Under the pieces are notes generated by a model. The model saw only the letters and a program-made list of their open reading frames with translations, did not search any database and was not told the origin of the DNA. From Thermoplasmata archaeon (lineage in GTDB: Archaea; Thermoplasmatota; Thermoplasmata; Lutacidiplasmatales; UBA184): a DNA stretch of 64,000 nucleotides. The position numbers and the translations under genes were made by a program. The stretch covers positions 1 through 64,000 of the forward strand of contig JAJYXQ010000007.1 of the NCBI GenBank assembly GCA_021796385.1, given 5' to 3'. Below are positions 55,245 to 64,000 of this stretch, in pieces. Each line of letters begins with the position of its first letter. The stretch's first letter is position 1.

Positions 55245-57703
55245 GGGCGATCCAAAGGCAGAGGAAGTGGAGGTCGATGCCGGGCCCGGAGCTGGGACGG
55301 TGGTTTGCTATACTTGCCCTGTCCGGGCTTTTGTTCTTGGGTGCCCTCTATGCGCCGGCTTTCCCGACCGGGGACTCCCATAGCCATCCGCCGGTCGGAG
55401 GATCCGTGAGCACCGTGGGGACCCCCCTTGGGAAGATTACGGAGGCACGACCTGGTCCGTTGACATTGAACCCTACTTGGGGTAACCTTACCCCAGCTCT
55501 GCCTTCCAGTCCCTCCGCCCGTACCCCCGGAGGTATGGTCTACGATGCCGCGGATGGCAACGTCCTTCTCTTCGGCGGTTGCTGCCTCTCGAGCGGGATC
55601 GAGGGCGACACCTGGACGTTCCATGCCGGCGCTTGGACAAACCGGACACCCTCTTTGGTCACTTCTCCCGGGCCATCGGGATGGGGGGCCATGACCTACG
55701 ACACAAAGGACGGCTACGTCCTCTACTTTTCCGGGAGCACGGACCAGACATGGAAGTACACCGCGGGACAGTGGACAGAACTATTCCCTCTCGTCAGCCC
55801 CAGCCCCCGTACTTCAGCCACCATGGCCTATGATGCGCTCGACAACTATGTGGTTCTCTTCGGGGGGTACAACGGAACGGCGACCCTCAACGACACCTGG
55901 ACCTACTCCGGCGGGAATTGGACGGACCTCGGGCCGAAGCTCGCCCTCTCTCCTCCGGCGAGGAGCAGCGCGGCGATGGCATACGATCCCTTGCTCGGGG
56001 GTCTGGTGCTCTTTGGGGGATGCGCTTCGGTCACATGCGCCCAAACGCGGAACGACACCTGGGAGTTCCACGGTGGCTCCTGGTCCCCCCTCACCGAGAC
56101 CTTATCGCCAGCCTCCCGCAGCGCCCCTGCGATGGGCTGGGACGGCACGTCGAGCCAATTGATACTTTACGGTGGGGAGTCCTCGTCCGGTCATCCCCTG
56201 AACGATACCTGGACCTTCGGGACCGGAACGTGGACCAACCTCACCTCGGGATTGGCCCTCTCCCCACCCGCACTCTATGGGGCGTCCCTGGTCAATGACA
56301 CGGGGGGTTCCGGCTTCCTCCTCTTCGGGGGGCGTGCCAATCCCATGGAAAGCAACCAGACGTGGTTGTATGGACTGCCCCCCCTCACACCGCTCATGGC
56401 CGTGGCGAAGGCAACACCCCTTTCGGGGCCCGCACCGTTAACAGTATCTTTCAACGGGCAGGCCACCGGTGGGGTCCCTCCGTACACCTTTTCTTGGAAC
56501 TTCGGGGATGCCTCATCCCTTTCCCCGCTCCAAGACCCGACGCATACCTACAACGCCTCCGGGGGGTACACGGTCACCCTCACCGTGCACGATTCTATCG
56601 GGAACTCCGCCACGCATGGCATCACCGTGACCGTCCAACCTTCGATCCTCCCGCTCCAACTCTCCTTGGGCGTGAGCCCTATCACCGGGACAGCACCGTT
56701 GACCGTGACCGTCTGGGGTAACGTCACGGGAGGGTCTCCCCCGTACACCTATGACTGGAACTTTGGGGACGGGACCCTGAGCGCGCTCGCGAGCCCGCCG
56801 CCCCATGTGTACTCGAACGCCGGGGTCTACAACATTTTCCTACAGGTAAACGACAGCGCGCAGGACGTCGTCCGCGCGCTGCAGGAGGTGGTCGTGAATG
56901 CCGTGCCTCCTCCCCCCGGTCCATTGACCGTCCATTCGACCGGCTCCCACGATCTCGGGGTGGCCCCCCTCGTCGATAATTTCTCGGCCTCGGTCACCGG
57001 GGGAACAGCGCCGTACTCGTACTCCTGGGTCTTCGGTGACGGCACCGTCGGCACTGGGGCCCTTGTCCAAGCGAACTACACCCGGCCCGGTACCTACCGG
57101 GTCGAACTTTGGGTGAACGACTCGGCGGGGAAGGGGGCCGTATCGAACCTGACGGTCACCGTGCTGCCCTCGCTCAACATCACCCTGGCCGCCACCCCCG
57201 GCGATCCCATCGTCGGTCAGCTGGTCACATTCACCGCCGGGACGACTGGGGGAGACCCCCCCTACACCTACCTCTGGAGCGGGTTGCCGGCCGGGTGCCT
57301 CCCGATCAACTCTAGCCAGCTCTCCTGCCACCCGACAGCCTCCGGCATCTTTACATCGCGCGTCGCTGTGACCGACGCCATCGGGGATACTGCGAACGCC
57401 ACGATCTCTACGACCGTGAACCGCTCGAGCACGGGAACCAGCGGACCCTCCCCCACCAACTCGAATTCGGGAACCCCCCTGTGGGTCTTCGTGGTCGTAT
57501 CAATAGCCTTGGTGGCCGGTGCCTTGGCGGTAGCCTTGTTCCTCCGCCAGCGCCACCGCAAGCTCTCACCTGTTCCTCCATCCACCGGGGTCTCTCCGGT
57601 ACCGGTATCTTCTCCAAGTGGGGCTCCGAATACACCGGTCCCCGGCCCCTCAATAGGCACGAACCTTCCCCCGCCACCGAACCTCCCTCCGCCCCCCCCG
57701 TGA
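55241..57703 (+). CDS. Kelch-repeat plus PKD surface protein, C-terminal TM and Pro-rich tail
   Basis: Start ATG at 55241 overlaps the upstream stop (ATGA). Kelch blades NVLLFGG...GDTWTFHAGAWTNRT; PKD NFGDASSLSPLQDPTHTY; TM WVFVVVSIALVAGALAVALFL. Confidence 0.88.
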   Translation: MRAIQRQRKWRSMPGPELGRWFAILALSGLLFLGALYAPAFPTGDSHSHPPVGGSVSTVGTPLGKITEARPGPLTLNPTWGNLTPALPSSPSARTPGGMVYDAADGNVLLFGGCCLSSGIEGDTWTFHAGAWTNRTPSLVTSPGPSGWGAMTYDTKDGYVLYFSGSTDQTWKYTAGQWTELFPLVSPSPRTSATMAYDALDNYVVLFGGYNGTATLNDTWTYSGGNWTDLGPKLALSPPARSSAAMAYDPLLGGLVLFGGCASVTCAQTRNDTWEFHGGSWSPLTETLSPASRSAPAMGWDGTSSQLILYGGESSSGHPLNDTWTFGTGTWTNLTSGLALSPPALYGASLVNDTGGSGFLLFGGRANPMESNQTWLYGLPPLTPLMAVAKATPLSGPAPLTVSFNGQATGGVPPYTFSWNFGDASSLSPLQDPTHTYNASGGYTVTLTVHDSIGNSATHGITVTVQPSILPLQLSLGVSPITGTAPLTVTVWGNVTGGSPPYTYDWNFGDGTLSALASPPPHVYSNAGVYNIFLQVNDSAQDVVRALQEVVVNAVPPPPGPLTVHSTGSHDLGVAPLVDNFSASVTGGTAPYSYSWVFGDGTVGTGALVQANYTRPGTYRVELWVNDSAGKGAVSNLTVTVLPSLNITLAATPGDPIVGQLVTFTAGTTGGDPPYTYLWSGLPAGCLPINSSQLSCHPTASGIFTSRVAVTDAIGDTANATISTTVNRSSTGTSGPSPTNSNSGTPLWVFVVVSIALVAGALAVALFLRQRHRKLSPVPPSTGVSPVPVSSPSGAPNTPVPGPSIGTNLPPPPNLPPPPP

Positions 57704-57736
57704 GACTCCCAAGGGCGCGGGGTCCCCGGGGCCCCT

Positions 57737-58726
57737 CTACGGCGCCGTCGGAGGAATGCGCGGTCCCTCCCTCAGGTGCTTGAGGCGTGCGTCCAGGGAC
57801 GTCTTGAGTTCCGGGAGCGCCGGTGCACCGGTGAGGTCCCGACGCGCAGCGATGGCGGCCTTGCCGGCGAGGATCCGCGCCGCCTTGCCCTTGAGCCGGG
57901 TCGGAGCCCCTTGCACCGCGGGATGGAGGAAGAGCAATCCGTACTTGGGAGGCGCCCTCCCCGTGCGGAGGTGGTCGAAGAAGGCCCGTTCGGCTCCCAG
58001 CACCTGGAGGGTTCCCGCCGGAAGGCGCGCCAACCGTTCGATCCCCCCGGCCTTTTCGATGATCCGGGCCGCTAACATCGGGCCGAGCAAGGCCGAAAGG
58101 TTCGGGAAGCGGGACGCTGACTCCTGCTCGACCGCGGTCTCCATGGCGCGGAGGCTCTGTCCCAGGTTCAACACGAGCCCGGCGATGTCCTTACGGGCGG
58201 CCTGGATCGCGGAGGTCGGTTCCTCATCCATCATCTGGCGGGCCACTCCGGTGCTCCCCTCGTCGCTCCGGGCGATCTCGGCCGGGGCTTCGTTCACCCA
58301 CCAGTTGCTCAGCCGCTCTCCCAGCAGGTTGACCACCTCGCCCAAGTCCTGAAGGGACCGGACACCCTCCACGATCTCTTGGGAGGGGCCGAGGGCTTCC
58401 GAGAGGAAGGCCTTTCCCGCGTCGGATAGTAAGGACCGTTGCCATTCCGGATCGAACCCACGGTCCCGTGCCGGGATGCGGGGGACGTATCCCATCGCCG
58501 GTCGAACACCGAGGGAGCGGAACCGGGCATCGCGGCTGGTGAGTTCGCGACGTTGGGGCTCGGGCACCTCTTCCCACAATCCCCGCTCCTCCATCGTGAG
58601 CCCGCCTTCCCCGCGGACCTTCCACCGCGCGAGGATCTCGCCCCGGTCCCGGGGAAAGTCCCGGCCGTTCACGACCTTGCCCTTCTCGACGAGGTACGCC
58701 CCGAACCAGCGCGTGACGATCTCCAT
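57737..58726 (-). CDS. nop5: Nop5/Nop56/Nop58-family C/D box sRNP core protein
   Basis: NLSALLGPMLAARIIEKAGGIERLARLPAGTLQVLGAERAFFDHLRTGRAPPKYGLLFLHPAVQGAP...GKAARILAGKAAIAARRD; ATG at 58726 (track ORF over-extended). Confidence 0.92.
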   Translation of the reverse strand: MEIVTRWFGAYLVEKGKVVNGRDFPRDRGEILARWKVRGEGGLTMEERGLWEEVPEPQRRELTSRDARFRSLGVRPAMGYVPRIPARDRGFDPEWQRSLLSDAGKAFLSEALGPSQEIVEGVRSLQDLGEVVNLLGERLSNWWVNEAPAEIARSDEGSTGVARQMMDEEPTSAIQAARKDIAGLVLNLGQSLRAMETAVEQESASRFPNLSALLGPMLAARIIEKAGGIERLARLPAGTLQVLGAERAFFDHLRTGRAPPKYGLLFLHPAVQGAPTRLKGKAARILAGKAAIAARRDLTGAPALPELKTSLDARLKHLREGPRIPPTAP

Positions 58727-59490
58727 CAGTCCATGCGCAGCCCACCGTTCACGTGGACCGTGGTTCCTGTGAGGTACGATGCTTCCGGGGACGCAAGAAA
58801 GGCGATCACCCCGGCCACATCTTCGGGCTGACCGAGACGCCCCAGGGGGATCGTCCTTTCCCGCTGGGCCCGCACCTCGGGGGTATCCGCAGCCAGGATC
58901 GCCGTGTCGATCGAGCCGGGCGCGACCACGTTCACGGTGATCTGGGGCGCGAGCTCCCGGGCGAGGGACTTTGCCAGCCCCCCGATGGCCGCTTTGCTCG
59001 CCGCATAATCCGCACCGTGGGTGGAGCCGTTGAGGGCCAGCACGCTCCCCACGAAGATGATCCGGCCCCAGGGCGCCTTGCGGAGCTGCGGAAGGAGCTC
59101 CCGGGTCACCACATAGGGGGCCCAAAGGTTCGTGATGAGCGTGTACATGAACTCCTCCTCATCTAAGTCCTCGATTGTCCTTCTCGGGTATTCCCCCGCA
59201 TTGTTGACCAAGACTTCGAGGGAAGGGAACTCCTTGCCGAGGGTCTGGGCCAACTGCTCGATATCCTTCTTCGAGGTGAGGTCCCCGGCGACGGGGAAGG
59301 CCTTGCGTCCCAGGTCCGTTATCTCCTTGGCGACCCCCTCCGCCTCGGCCTTGTGGGTGCGATAGTGCACGGCGACATCGAATCCCTGGCGGGCCAAGGC
59401 GAGGGCGGTCTGTTTGCCGATGCCGGTTCCGGCCCCTGTCACGAGCGCGTGCCCCTTCTCCCCTGCCATGCCCTTCCCCAAGCGACGCAA
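58726..59490 (-). CDS. SDR-family oxidoreductase (FabG-like)
   Basis: ALVTGAGTGIGKQTALALARQGFDVAVHYR, LVNNAGEYPRRTIEDL, YAASKAAIGGLAKSLARELAPQITVNVVAPGSIDT. Confidence 0.92.
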   Translation of the reverse strand: MRRLGKGMAGEKGHALVTGAGTGIGKQTALALARQGFDVAVHYRTHKAEAEGVAKEITDLGRKAFPVAGDLTSKKDIEQLAQTLGKEFPSLEVLVNNAGEYPRRTIEDLDEEEFMYTLITNLWAPYVVTRELLPQLRKAPWGRIIFVGSVLALNGSTHGADYAASKAAIGGLAKSLARELAPQITVNVVAPGSIDTAILAADTPEVRAQRERTIPLGRLGQPEDVAGVIAFLASPEASYLTGTTVHVNGGLRMD

Positions 59491-59493
59491 GAG

Positions 59494-60135
59494 TTAAGGT
59501 TGAGTCTTCGGACCCTCGGGCGCAAGGAACGGCCTTAGGGATCGCCGGAGCCCCCTCGCCGTCGTGTAGTGTACTGCCGACCATCCGGCATTCCGAGCAC
59601 CCGCAACGTTCCGGATACGATCGTCGATGAGGAGGATCTCCTCGGGACGCATCTTGAGGGTCCGCTCCGCTGCCCGGTAGGCGGCGAGGTCGGGCTTTGT
59701 GGCCCGGATCCGGTAGGAGAGGACCCATGGGTGAAGGAACTTTAGCTCGGGATGCCACCGGAAAAGAGCGGCGTGCGTTGCGTCGGTGTTGGAAAAGACC
59801 CCTGTCACATAGCCCACGTTCCGGAGCTGATGGGCGATGCGCACGGAGGACGGGATCACTTCAAGATGTTCGCTCAACATCCCGATCCATAGGCTCCGGT
59901 AATCTCGGGGAAACGGGATGCCGAGATCGTGCGCGAGCTGGCCCCACATGGTCCGCAAGGAGATCCGGCCGCCTTGCAACTGGTCCCGGAGGGGGAGGAT
60001 GGCGCTCTCGACACGATCGTAGGGCAGGCCGTATCGGCGGCACAGCCGGCGGAAGATCCACTCATCCCGCCATCGGATGAGGACACTTCCCATGTCGAAG
60101 AGCACCCCCTTCACCGGGTTCGGTGGACGATCCAT
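59494..60135 (-). CDS. HAD-superfamily hydrolase
   Basis: GVLFDMGSVLIRW, TGVFSNTDATH, RATKPDLAAYRAAERTLKMRPEEILLIDDRIRNVAGARNAGWSAVHY. ATG at 60135. Confidence 0.88.
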   Translation of the reverse strand: MDRPPNPVKGVLFDMGSVLIRWRDEWIFRRLCRRYGLPYDRVESAILPLRDQLQGGRISLRTMWGQLAHDLGIPFPRDYRSLWIGMLSEHLEVIPSSVRIAHQLRNVGYVTGVFSNTDATHAALFRWHPELKFLHPWVLSYRIRATKPDLAAYRAAERTLKMRPEEILLIDDRIRNVAGARNAGWSAVHYTTARGLRRSLRPFLAPEGPKTQP

Positions 60136-60259
60136 GGGGCCCGGGAGCGCGTGCCGGGGATAGCCGTTACGATTTCCTCTGGAAGGCGAATCCACCGGAA
60201 GTTTGACCCAGACGGCGGGCGCAACACTTAACCCTCCTTGCCACCTCCCGGGTCCGGCC

Positions 60260-61069
60260 ATGACCTCGCAACCGACCCGGGGACGACAACCCGCCCATTT
60301 GGCCGACATGCTCGCCCTGACGGCGCAGACCGCGCTCGAGCAAAGGCTCCTCGAGGAGATACGGAAGGAACCGGTCCCCCGACACCTCGGCATCATCATG
60401 GATGGGAACCGCCGTTTTGCCCGGGACCATGGCCTCCTCACCGAGGAGGGCCATCTAAAGGGCAAGGACAAGCTCGAGGACCTGCTCAACTGGTGCCTTG
60501 AGGTCGGGGTCAAGGTGCTGACGGTGTACGCCCTTTCGACCGAGAACCTGAACCGTGAGAAAGAAGAGGTCGACAAGCTCATGGACCTGTTCGTCGAGAG
60601 CTTCCGGAAGGTCGCCGAGGACCCCCGAGTGCACAAGCACCACATCCATGTGGCCGTCATCGGAGATCGCAACAAGCTCCGTCCGGATGTGGTCGAGGCG
60701 ATCGAACTAGCGGAATCCCGGACCCGGGACTACTCCGACTACCATTACAACATCGCGGTGGCATATGGCGGACGGGAGGAGATCATTCACGCCGTTCGGG
60801 CCATCGCGCAAGAAGTGAAGGAGGGGAAGATCTCGACCGACGACATCACCGAGAAGCTCGTTTCCGAGCATCTCTACACACCCCATCTCCCGGACCCGGA
60901 CCTCGTGTTCCGCACGAGCGGCGAAGAGCGCATCTCGAACTTCCTCCTCTGGCAGGTGGCCTATGCAGAGCTTTATTTCTCCGATGTGATGTGGCCGGGG
61001 CTCAGGAAGCTCGATTTCTTGAGGGCCATCCACGATTACCAGCGGAGGAAACGGAGATACGGGAAGTAA
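60260..61069 (+). CDS. uppS: cis-Prenyltransferase (UppS-like)
   Basis: PRHLGIIMDGNRRFARDHGL, VLTVYALSTENLNREKEEVDKLMDLF, NIAVAYGGREEIIHAVR, DPDLVFRTSGEERISNFLLWQVAYAELYFSDVMWP. Confidence 0.94.
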   Translation: MTSQPTRGRQPAHLADMLALTAQTALEQRLLEEIRKEPVPRHLGIIMDGNRRFARDHGLLTEEGHLKGKDKLEDLLNWCLEVGVKVLTVYALSTENLNREKEEVDKLMDLFVESFRKVAEDPRVHKHHIHVAVIGDRNKLRPDVVEAIELAESRTRDYSDYHYNIAVAYGGREEIIHAVRAIAQEVKEGKISTDDITEKLVSEHLYTPHLPDPDLVFRTSGEERISNFLLWQVAYAELYFSDVMWPGLRKLDFLRAIHDYQRRKRRYGK

Positions 61070-61081
61070 TCGGGTCGGGAT

Positions 61082-61166
61082 GCAGGGGTAGCCTAGCTTG
61101 GCCAAAGGCGCCAGATTCAGGGTCTGGTCTCGAAGGAGTCCGTGGGTTCAAATCCCTCCCCCTGCA
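61082..61166 (+). tRNA. tRNA-Leu(CAG)
   Basis: GCAGGGG...CCCCTGCA acceptor, anticodon arm CCAGA-TTCAGGG-TCTGG, variable arm, T arm GTGGGTTCAAATCCCT. Confidence 0.92.
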
Positions 61167-61225
61167 TGGTCCTCCCGTACCCTGCCGGACCCAGGACCCA
61201 CCCATGGTGTCCTAGGGTCCGTGGG

Positions 61226-61924
61226 CTAGGGGGGTGACGTGCGAACTCCCGCTACGACCTTCTTCACCTTCAGCACCCGGTTGCGGCCCGAGCGGTTTCC
61301 GAGAACGGTTCCGCTCGGAGCTAAGGAACCCTCGTTGAGCAGGGCATAGAGGTCGGCATCGGTCCAGGATGTTCCGTGGAGGTGCGCGTGTCTCCGGGTG
61401 CCCTCCTTGACGAAACCGGCCTTGGTCAACACCCGCGCCGAAGCCTCGTTGTCGACCTCGACCGTCGCTTCGATCCGGTGGACATTGGTGTGGCGGAAGA
61501 CCTCGGCACAGACGGCGATCACGGCCTCGGTGGCTAAGCCCTGTCCCCAGAGTCTCCGGGGTACCCAGTACCCGATCTCGCCATGGCGGTCCTTCCAGTT
61601 GAGGTTGTACAATCCCACGGCGACGGAGAGTTCCCCGGTCCGTGCATCGACCCCGATCAGGTTGAGCATCTCCCCTCGCCGCATCTTTCGCCGAGCCCCG
61701 CTTACGAAGTCGGTGGCATGGACACGGGTGTAGGGGCGCGGACGCCCGGAGACGAAGCGGCCCATCGTCTCGTCGCGTAACGCACGATAGACCGACTCGA
61801 CATCGGAGGTCACCGGCGCCCGAAGGATCAACCGCCGGGTCCGGATGGGGAGCCGGACCGCGGCGAGCTTCCCACCGAGGAGCCGAGGCTTTCCTCCCAT
61901 GCGCACTGAACGCCGTGCCTTCAT
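61226..61924 (-). CDS. GNAT-family acetyltransferase (RimJ/RimL-like)
   Basis: IRTRRLILRAPVTSDVESVYRALRDETMGRFV, EIGYWVPRRLWGQGLATEAVIAVC, RIEATVEVDNEASARVLTKAGFVKEGTRR. Start 61924 or 61900. Confidence 0.85.
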   Translation of the reverse strand: MKARRSVRMGGKPRLLGGKLAAVRLPIRTRRLILRAPVTSDVESVYRALRDETMGRFVSGRPRPYTRVHATDFVSGARRKMRRGEMLNLIGVDARTGELSVAVGLYNLNWKDRHGEIGYWVPRRLWGQGLATEAVIAVCAEVFRHTNVHRIEATVEVDNEASARVLTKAGFVKEGTRRHAHLHGTSWTDADLYALLNEGSLAPSGTVLGNRSGRNRVLKVKKVVAGVRTSPP

Positions 61925-61964
61925 GCGGTCGGTTCCCCCGGCCCCGGGATCGTCGTTTCCCGGT

Positions 61965-63302
61965 TCAGGGGGAGGAGGGTATCCTGGGCCGCCCAGAAGG
62001 CTCCGCTCCCGAGGGCTTCTCCCGCGGTTTCGTTGGTGTGAACTGTTCGGCCTCGGTGGAACCTTCCAGGGCGAGCGTGCTGGTGAGCCCTCCGGAGAGG
62101 ACCTGGGCGACATCATCAAAATAGCCGGTCCCGACGAACGATTGGTGCTTTACGGCGGAATAGCCTTCCCGTTCCGCTTGGAACTCCGTCTCCTGGAGTT
62201 CCGTGTAGGCCGTCATACCGCTCTGGGCATATCCCTTGGCCAACTGGAACATTGTGAGGTTCACCGCGTGGAAGCCGGCCAGCGTGACGAACTGGAAGCG
62301 ATATCCCATCTCCGCGATGGACGATTGGAAGCTCGCGATCTCTTCCCGGGAGAGCTTCTTGCGCCAATTGAACGAGGGGGAGCAATTGTAGGCGAGGAGC
62401 TTCCCGGGATATTTCGCATGGACCTCCCGGGCAAAGCGCTCGGCCTCGTCGATGTCGGGAGAGGAGGTCTCGAACCACAGGAGGTCCGCGTACGGCGCGT
62501 AGGCGATCCCCCGGGCGATGACCATGTCGAGCCCCCCCGTGACCTCGTAGTACCCCTCGGGCGTCCGGTTCCCGGTCATGAACGGCCGGTCCCGCGGGTC
62601 GATGTCGCTCGTCAGGAGCTTTGCCGAGAGGGCATCCGTCCGGGCAATGAGCACCGTGGGCACGCCCAGGACGTCGGCGGCGAGACGGGCGGCCCAGAGC
62701 TTCTGGTTGAACTCCCGGACCGGGACCAGGACCTTCCCCCCCATGTGTCCGCACTTCTTCGCAGAGGCCAGCTGGTCTTCTATATGGATCGCCGCCGTCC
62801 CGGCCTCGATGAGGGCCTTCGTGAGCTCGAAGGCGTTCAGGACGCCTCCAAAACCAGCCTCGGCGTCCGCAACGATCGGGGCGTACCAGTAGACGTCATC
62901 CTTTCCCCGGGCGTGCTGTTTCTCGTCCTCCCGGCGGAAGGCATTGTTGATCCGTCGTACAAGGGCCGGCATCGAGTCCGCCGGATAGAGGCTCTGATCG
63001 GGATACGTCTGCGCGGCGCCGTTCGCGTCCGCAGCCACTTGCCAGCCGCTAGCGTAGATGGCCTGGAGGCCCGCCGCCACCATCTGGACCGCCTGGGTTC
63101 CGGTCATGGCCCCGAGCGTTGGAACGTAAGGTTCGGAGTGGAGCAGGCGCCAGAAGCGTTGGGAACCCCGGGTCGCAAGCGTGTACTCGATCGGGACCGA
63201 TCCGCGCAAGCGTTCCACATCCTCCCCCCGGTACGGCCGTTGTATTCCCTTCCACCGCTCGTTCTCTTTCCAGTCCCTCCCCACACTCTCCATTCCTATC
63301 AC
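61965..63302 (-). CDS. aceA: Isocitrate lyase
   Basis: [29 protein letters not shown] (KKCGH), [55 protein letters not shown]. Confidence 0.97.
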   Translation of the reverse strand: MIGMESVGRDWKENERWKGIQRPYRGEDVERLRGSVPIEYTLATRGSQRFWRLLHSEPYVPTLGAMTGTQAVQMVAAGLQAIYASGWQVAADANGAAQTYPDQSLYPADSMPALVRRINNAFRREDEKQHARGKDDVYWYAPIVADAEAGFGGVLNAFELTKALIEAGTAAIHIEDQLASAKKCGHMGGKVLVPVREFNQKLWAARLAADVLGVPTVLIARTDALSAKLLTSDIDPRDRPFMTGNRTPEGYYEVTGGLDMVIARGIAYAPYADLLWFETSSPDIDEAERFAREVHAKYPGKLLAYNCSPSFNWRKKLSREEIASFQSSIAEMGYRFQFVTLAGFHAVNLTMFQLAKGYAQSGMTAYTELQETEFQAEREGYSAVKHQSFVGTGYFDDVAQVLSGGLTSTLALEGSTEAEQFTPTKPREKPSGAEPSGRPRIPSSP

Positions 63303-64000
63303 CTAATGTAAGATCCCGGTTCCTCCAGTTCTGGATACGCTAGCAGCGTGAGGAATTCATCGAGTTCGTCCCGGGCAACGCTCTCTAGCAGAATCCTGGA
63401 AGCTGCTTCTACCACCGGCGCCTCGCCGGCGTGATCGGCCTCGCTGAGGTACCGGGACACCTCCTCGAGCAGGACCTCCCCGATCAAGCCCAGGTCGACC
63501 GGGGGGCCCTCCCGCACCCGGGCACCGTGGTGTACCCACTGCCAGAGCTGGGTCCGGGCGATCTCCGCCGTCGCGGCATCCTCCATGAGGTTCTCTATCG
63601 GGACGCAACCGTTGCCACCCAACCATGAGGCCGTGTATCGGAGGGCGGCCTTAGCGTTCCGGTGGACCCCTGCGAGCGTGATGTCCCCGGGAGGAATCGC
63701 CAACAGTTCGGCCGGTGTGATGTTCTCGGGAGGCAAGGCGGTCCCGATCCGGTTCGCATCGGGCATATGCTCGTTGAACACCGAAAGCGCCACGGGCACG
63801 AGGCCGGGATGTGCCACCCACGTGCCATCATGGCCGTTCCGGACCTCCCGTTCCTTGTCCGCACGGACCTTGGCCAGGGCGTCCTCGTTCGCTGCGGCGT
63901 TCCCCTTGATCGGTATCTGCGCGGCCATGCCACCGATCGCATGGGCGCCCCTCCGGTGGCAGACCTGCACCAGCCGGCGTGAATAGGCGGTCAGAAAGGC
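63299..64000 (-). CDS. aceB: Malate synthase (A-type), 5' end truncated by window edge
   Basis: Open frame to 64000 reads [79 protein letters not shown]...[33 protein letters not shown]. Confidence 0.95.
   Translation of the reverse strand, partial: AFLTAYSRRLVQVCHRRGAHAIGGMAAQIPIKGNAAANEDALAKVRADKEREVRNGHDGTWVAHPGLVPVALSVFNEHMPDANRIGTALPPENITPAELLAIPPGDITLAGVHRNAKAALRYTASWLGGNGCVPIENLMEDAATAEIARTQLWQWVHHGARVREGPPVDLGLIGEVLLEEVSRYLSEADHAGEAPVVEAASRILLESVARDELDEFLTLLAYPELEEPGSYIR

Noticed and set aside
1-64000. CRISPR arrays, rRNA genes, transposons, prophage
   Set aside because: Scanned by eye: no regularly spaced direct repeats, no rRNA signatures (the short GACAGGGATAAC near 14969 is not enough), and no transposase, integrase or capsid motifs.

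Overview
High-GC archaeal chromosome segment. Archaeal markers are proteasome alpha, SBDS/SDO1, Nop5, archaeal-type triosephosphate isomerase, an HTH_10 (Bat-like) regulator and TATA-like promoters; a Thermoplasmata-like lineage is a guess. The most notable content is an anaerobic aromatic degradation island at about 6.5-21.2 kb. It holds (i) oah-had-dch homologues (benzoyl-CoA pathway ring hydration, oxidation and cleavage), (ii) a four-gene class I ATP-dependent benzoyl-CoA reductase operon (BcrB-, two BcrA/D activase-like, and BcrC-like subunits), (iii) divergently a MocA-XdhC-HcrC-HcrA-HcrB operon whose FAD subunit carries the four-Cys [4Fe-4S] insertion diagnostic of 4-hydroxybenzoyl-CoA reductase, and (iv) a terminal HTH_10 regulator. 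A 540-bp AT-richer, hairpin-rich divergent intergenic region separates the two reductase operons. Other highlights: a secreted GH25 muramidase running off the left edge and absent from the ORF track; a second candidate peptidoglycan-targeting protein (SH3-like plus Amidase_6-like); a DUF835-like domain inserted inside a STAND/AAA ATPase between Walker A and Walker B; a VapBC pair with a twin-palindrome operator (antitoxin absent from the ORF track); a family of giant surface proteins sharing two Cys-bearing Ig/PKD-like modules; and an aceA/aceB glyoxylate-shunt pair at the right edge. Four tRNAs (Pro-CGG, Lys-CTT, Phe-GAA, Leu-CAG) were found. No CRISPR arrays, rRNAs or transposases were recognised. 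All family calls are by eye from motifs; no searches were run.
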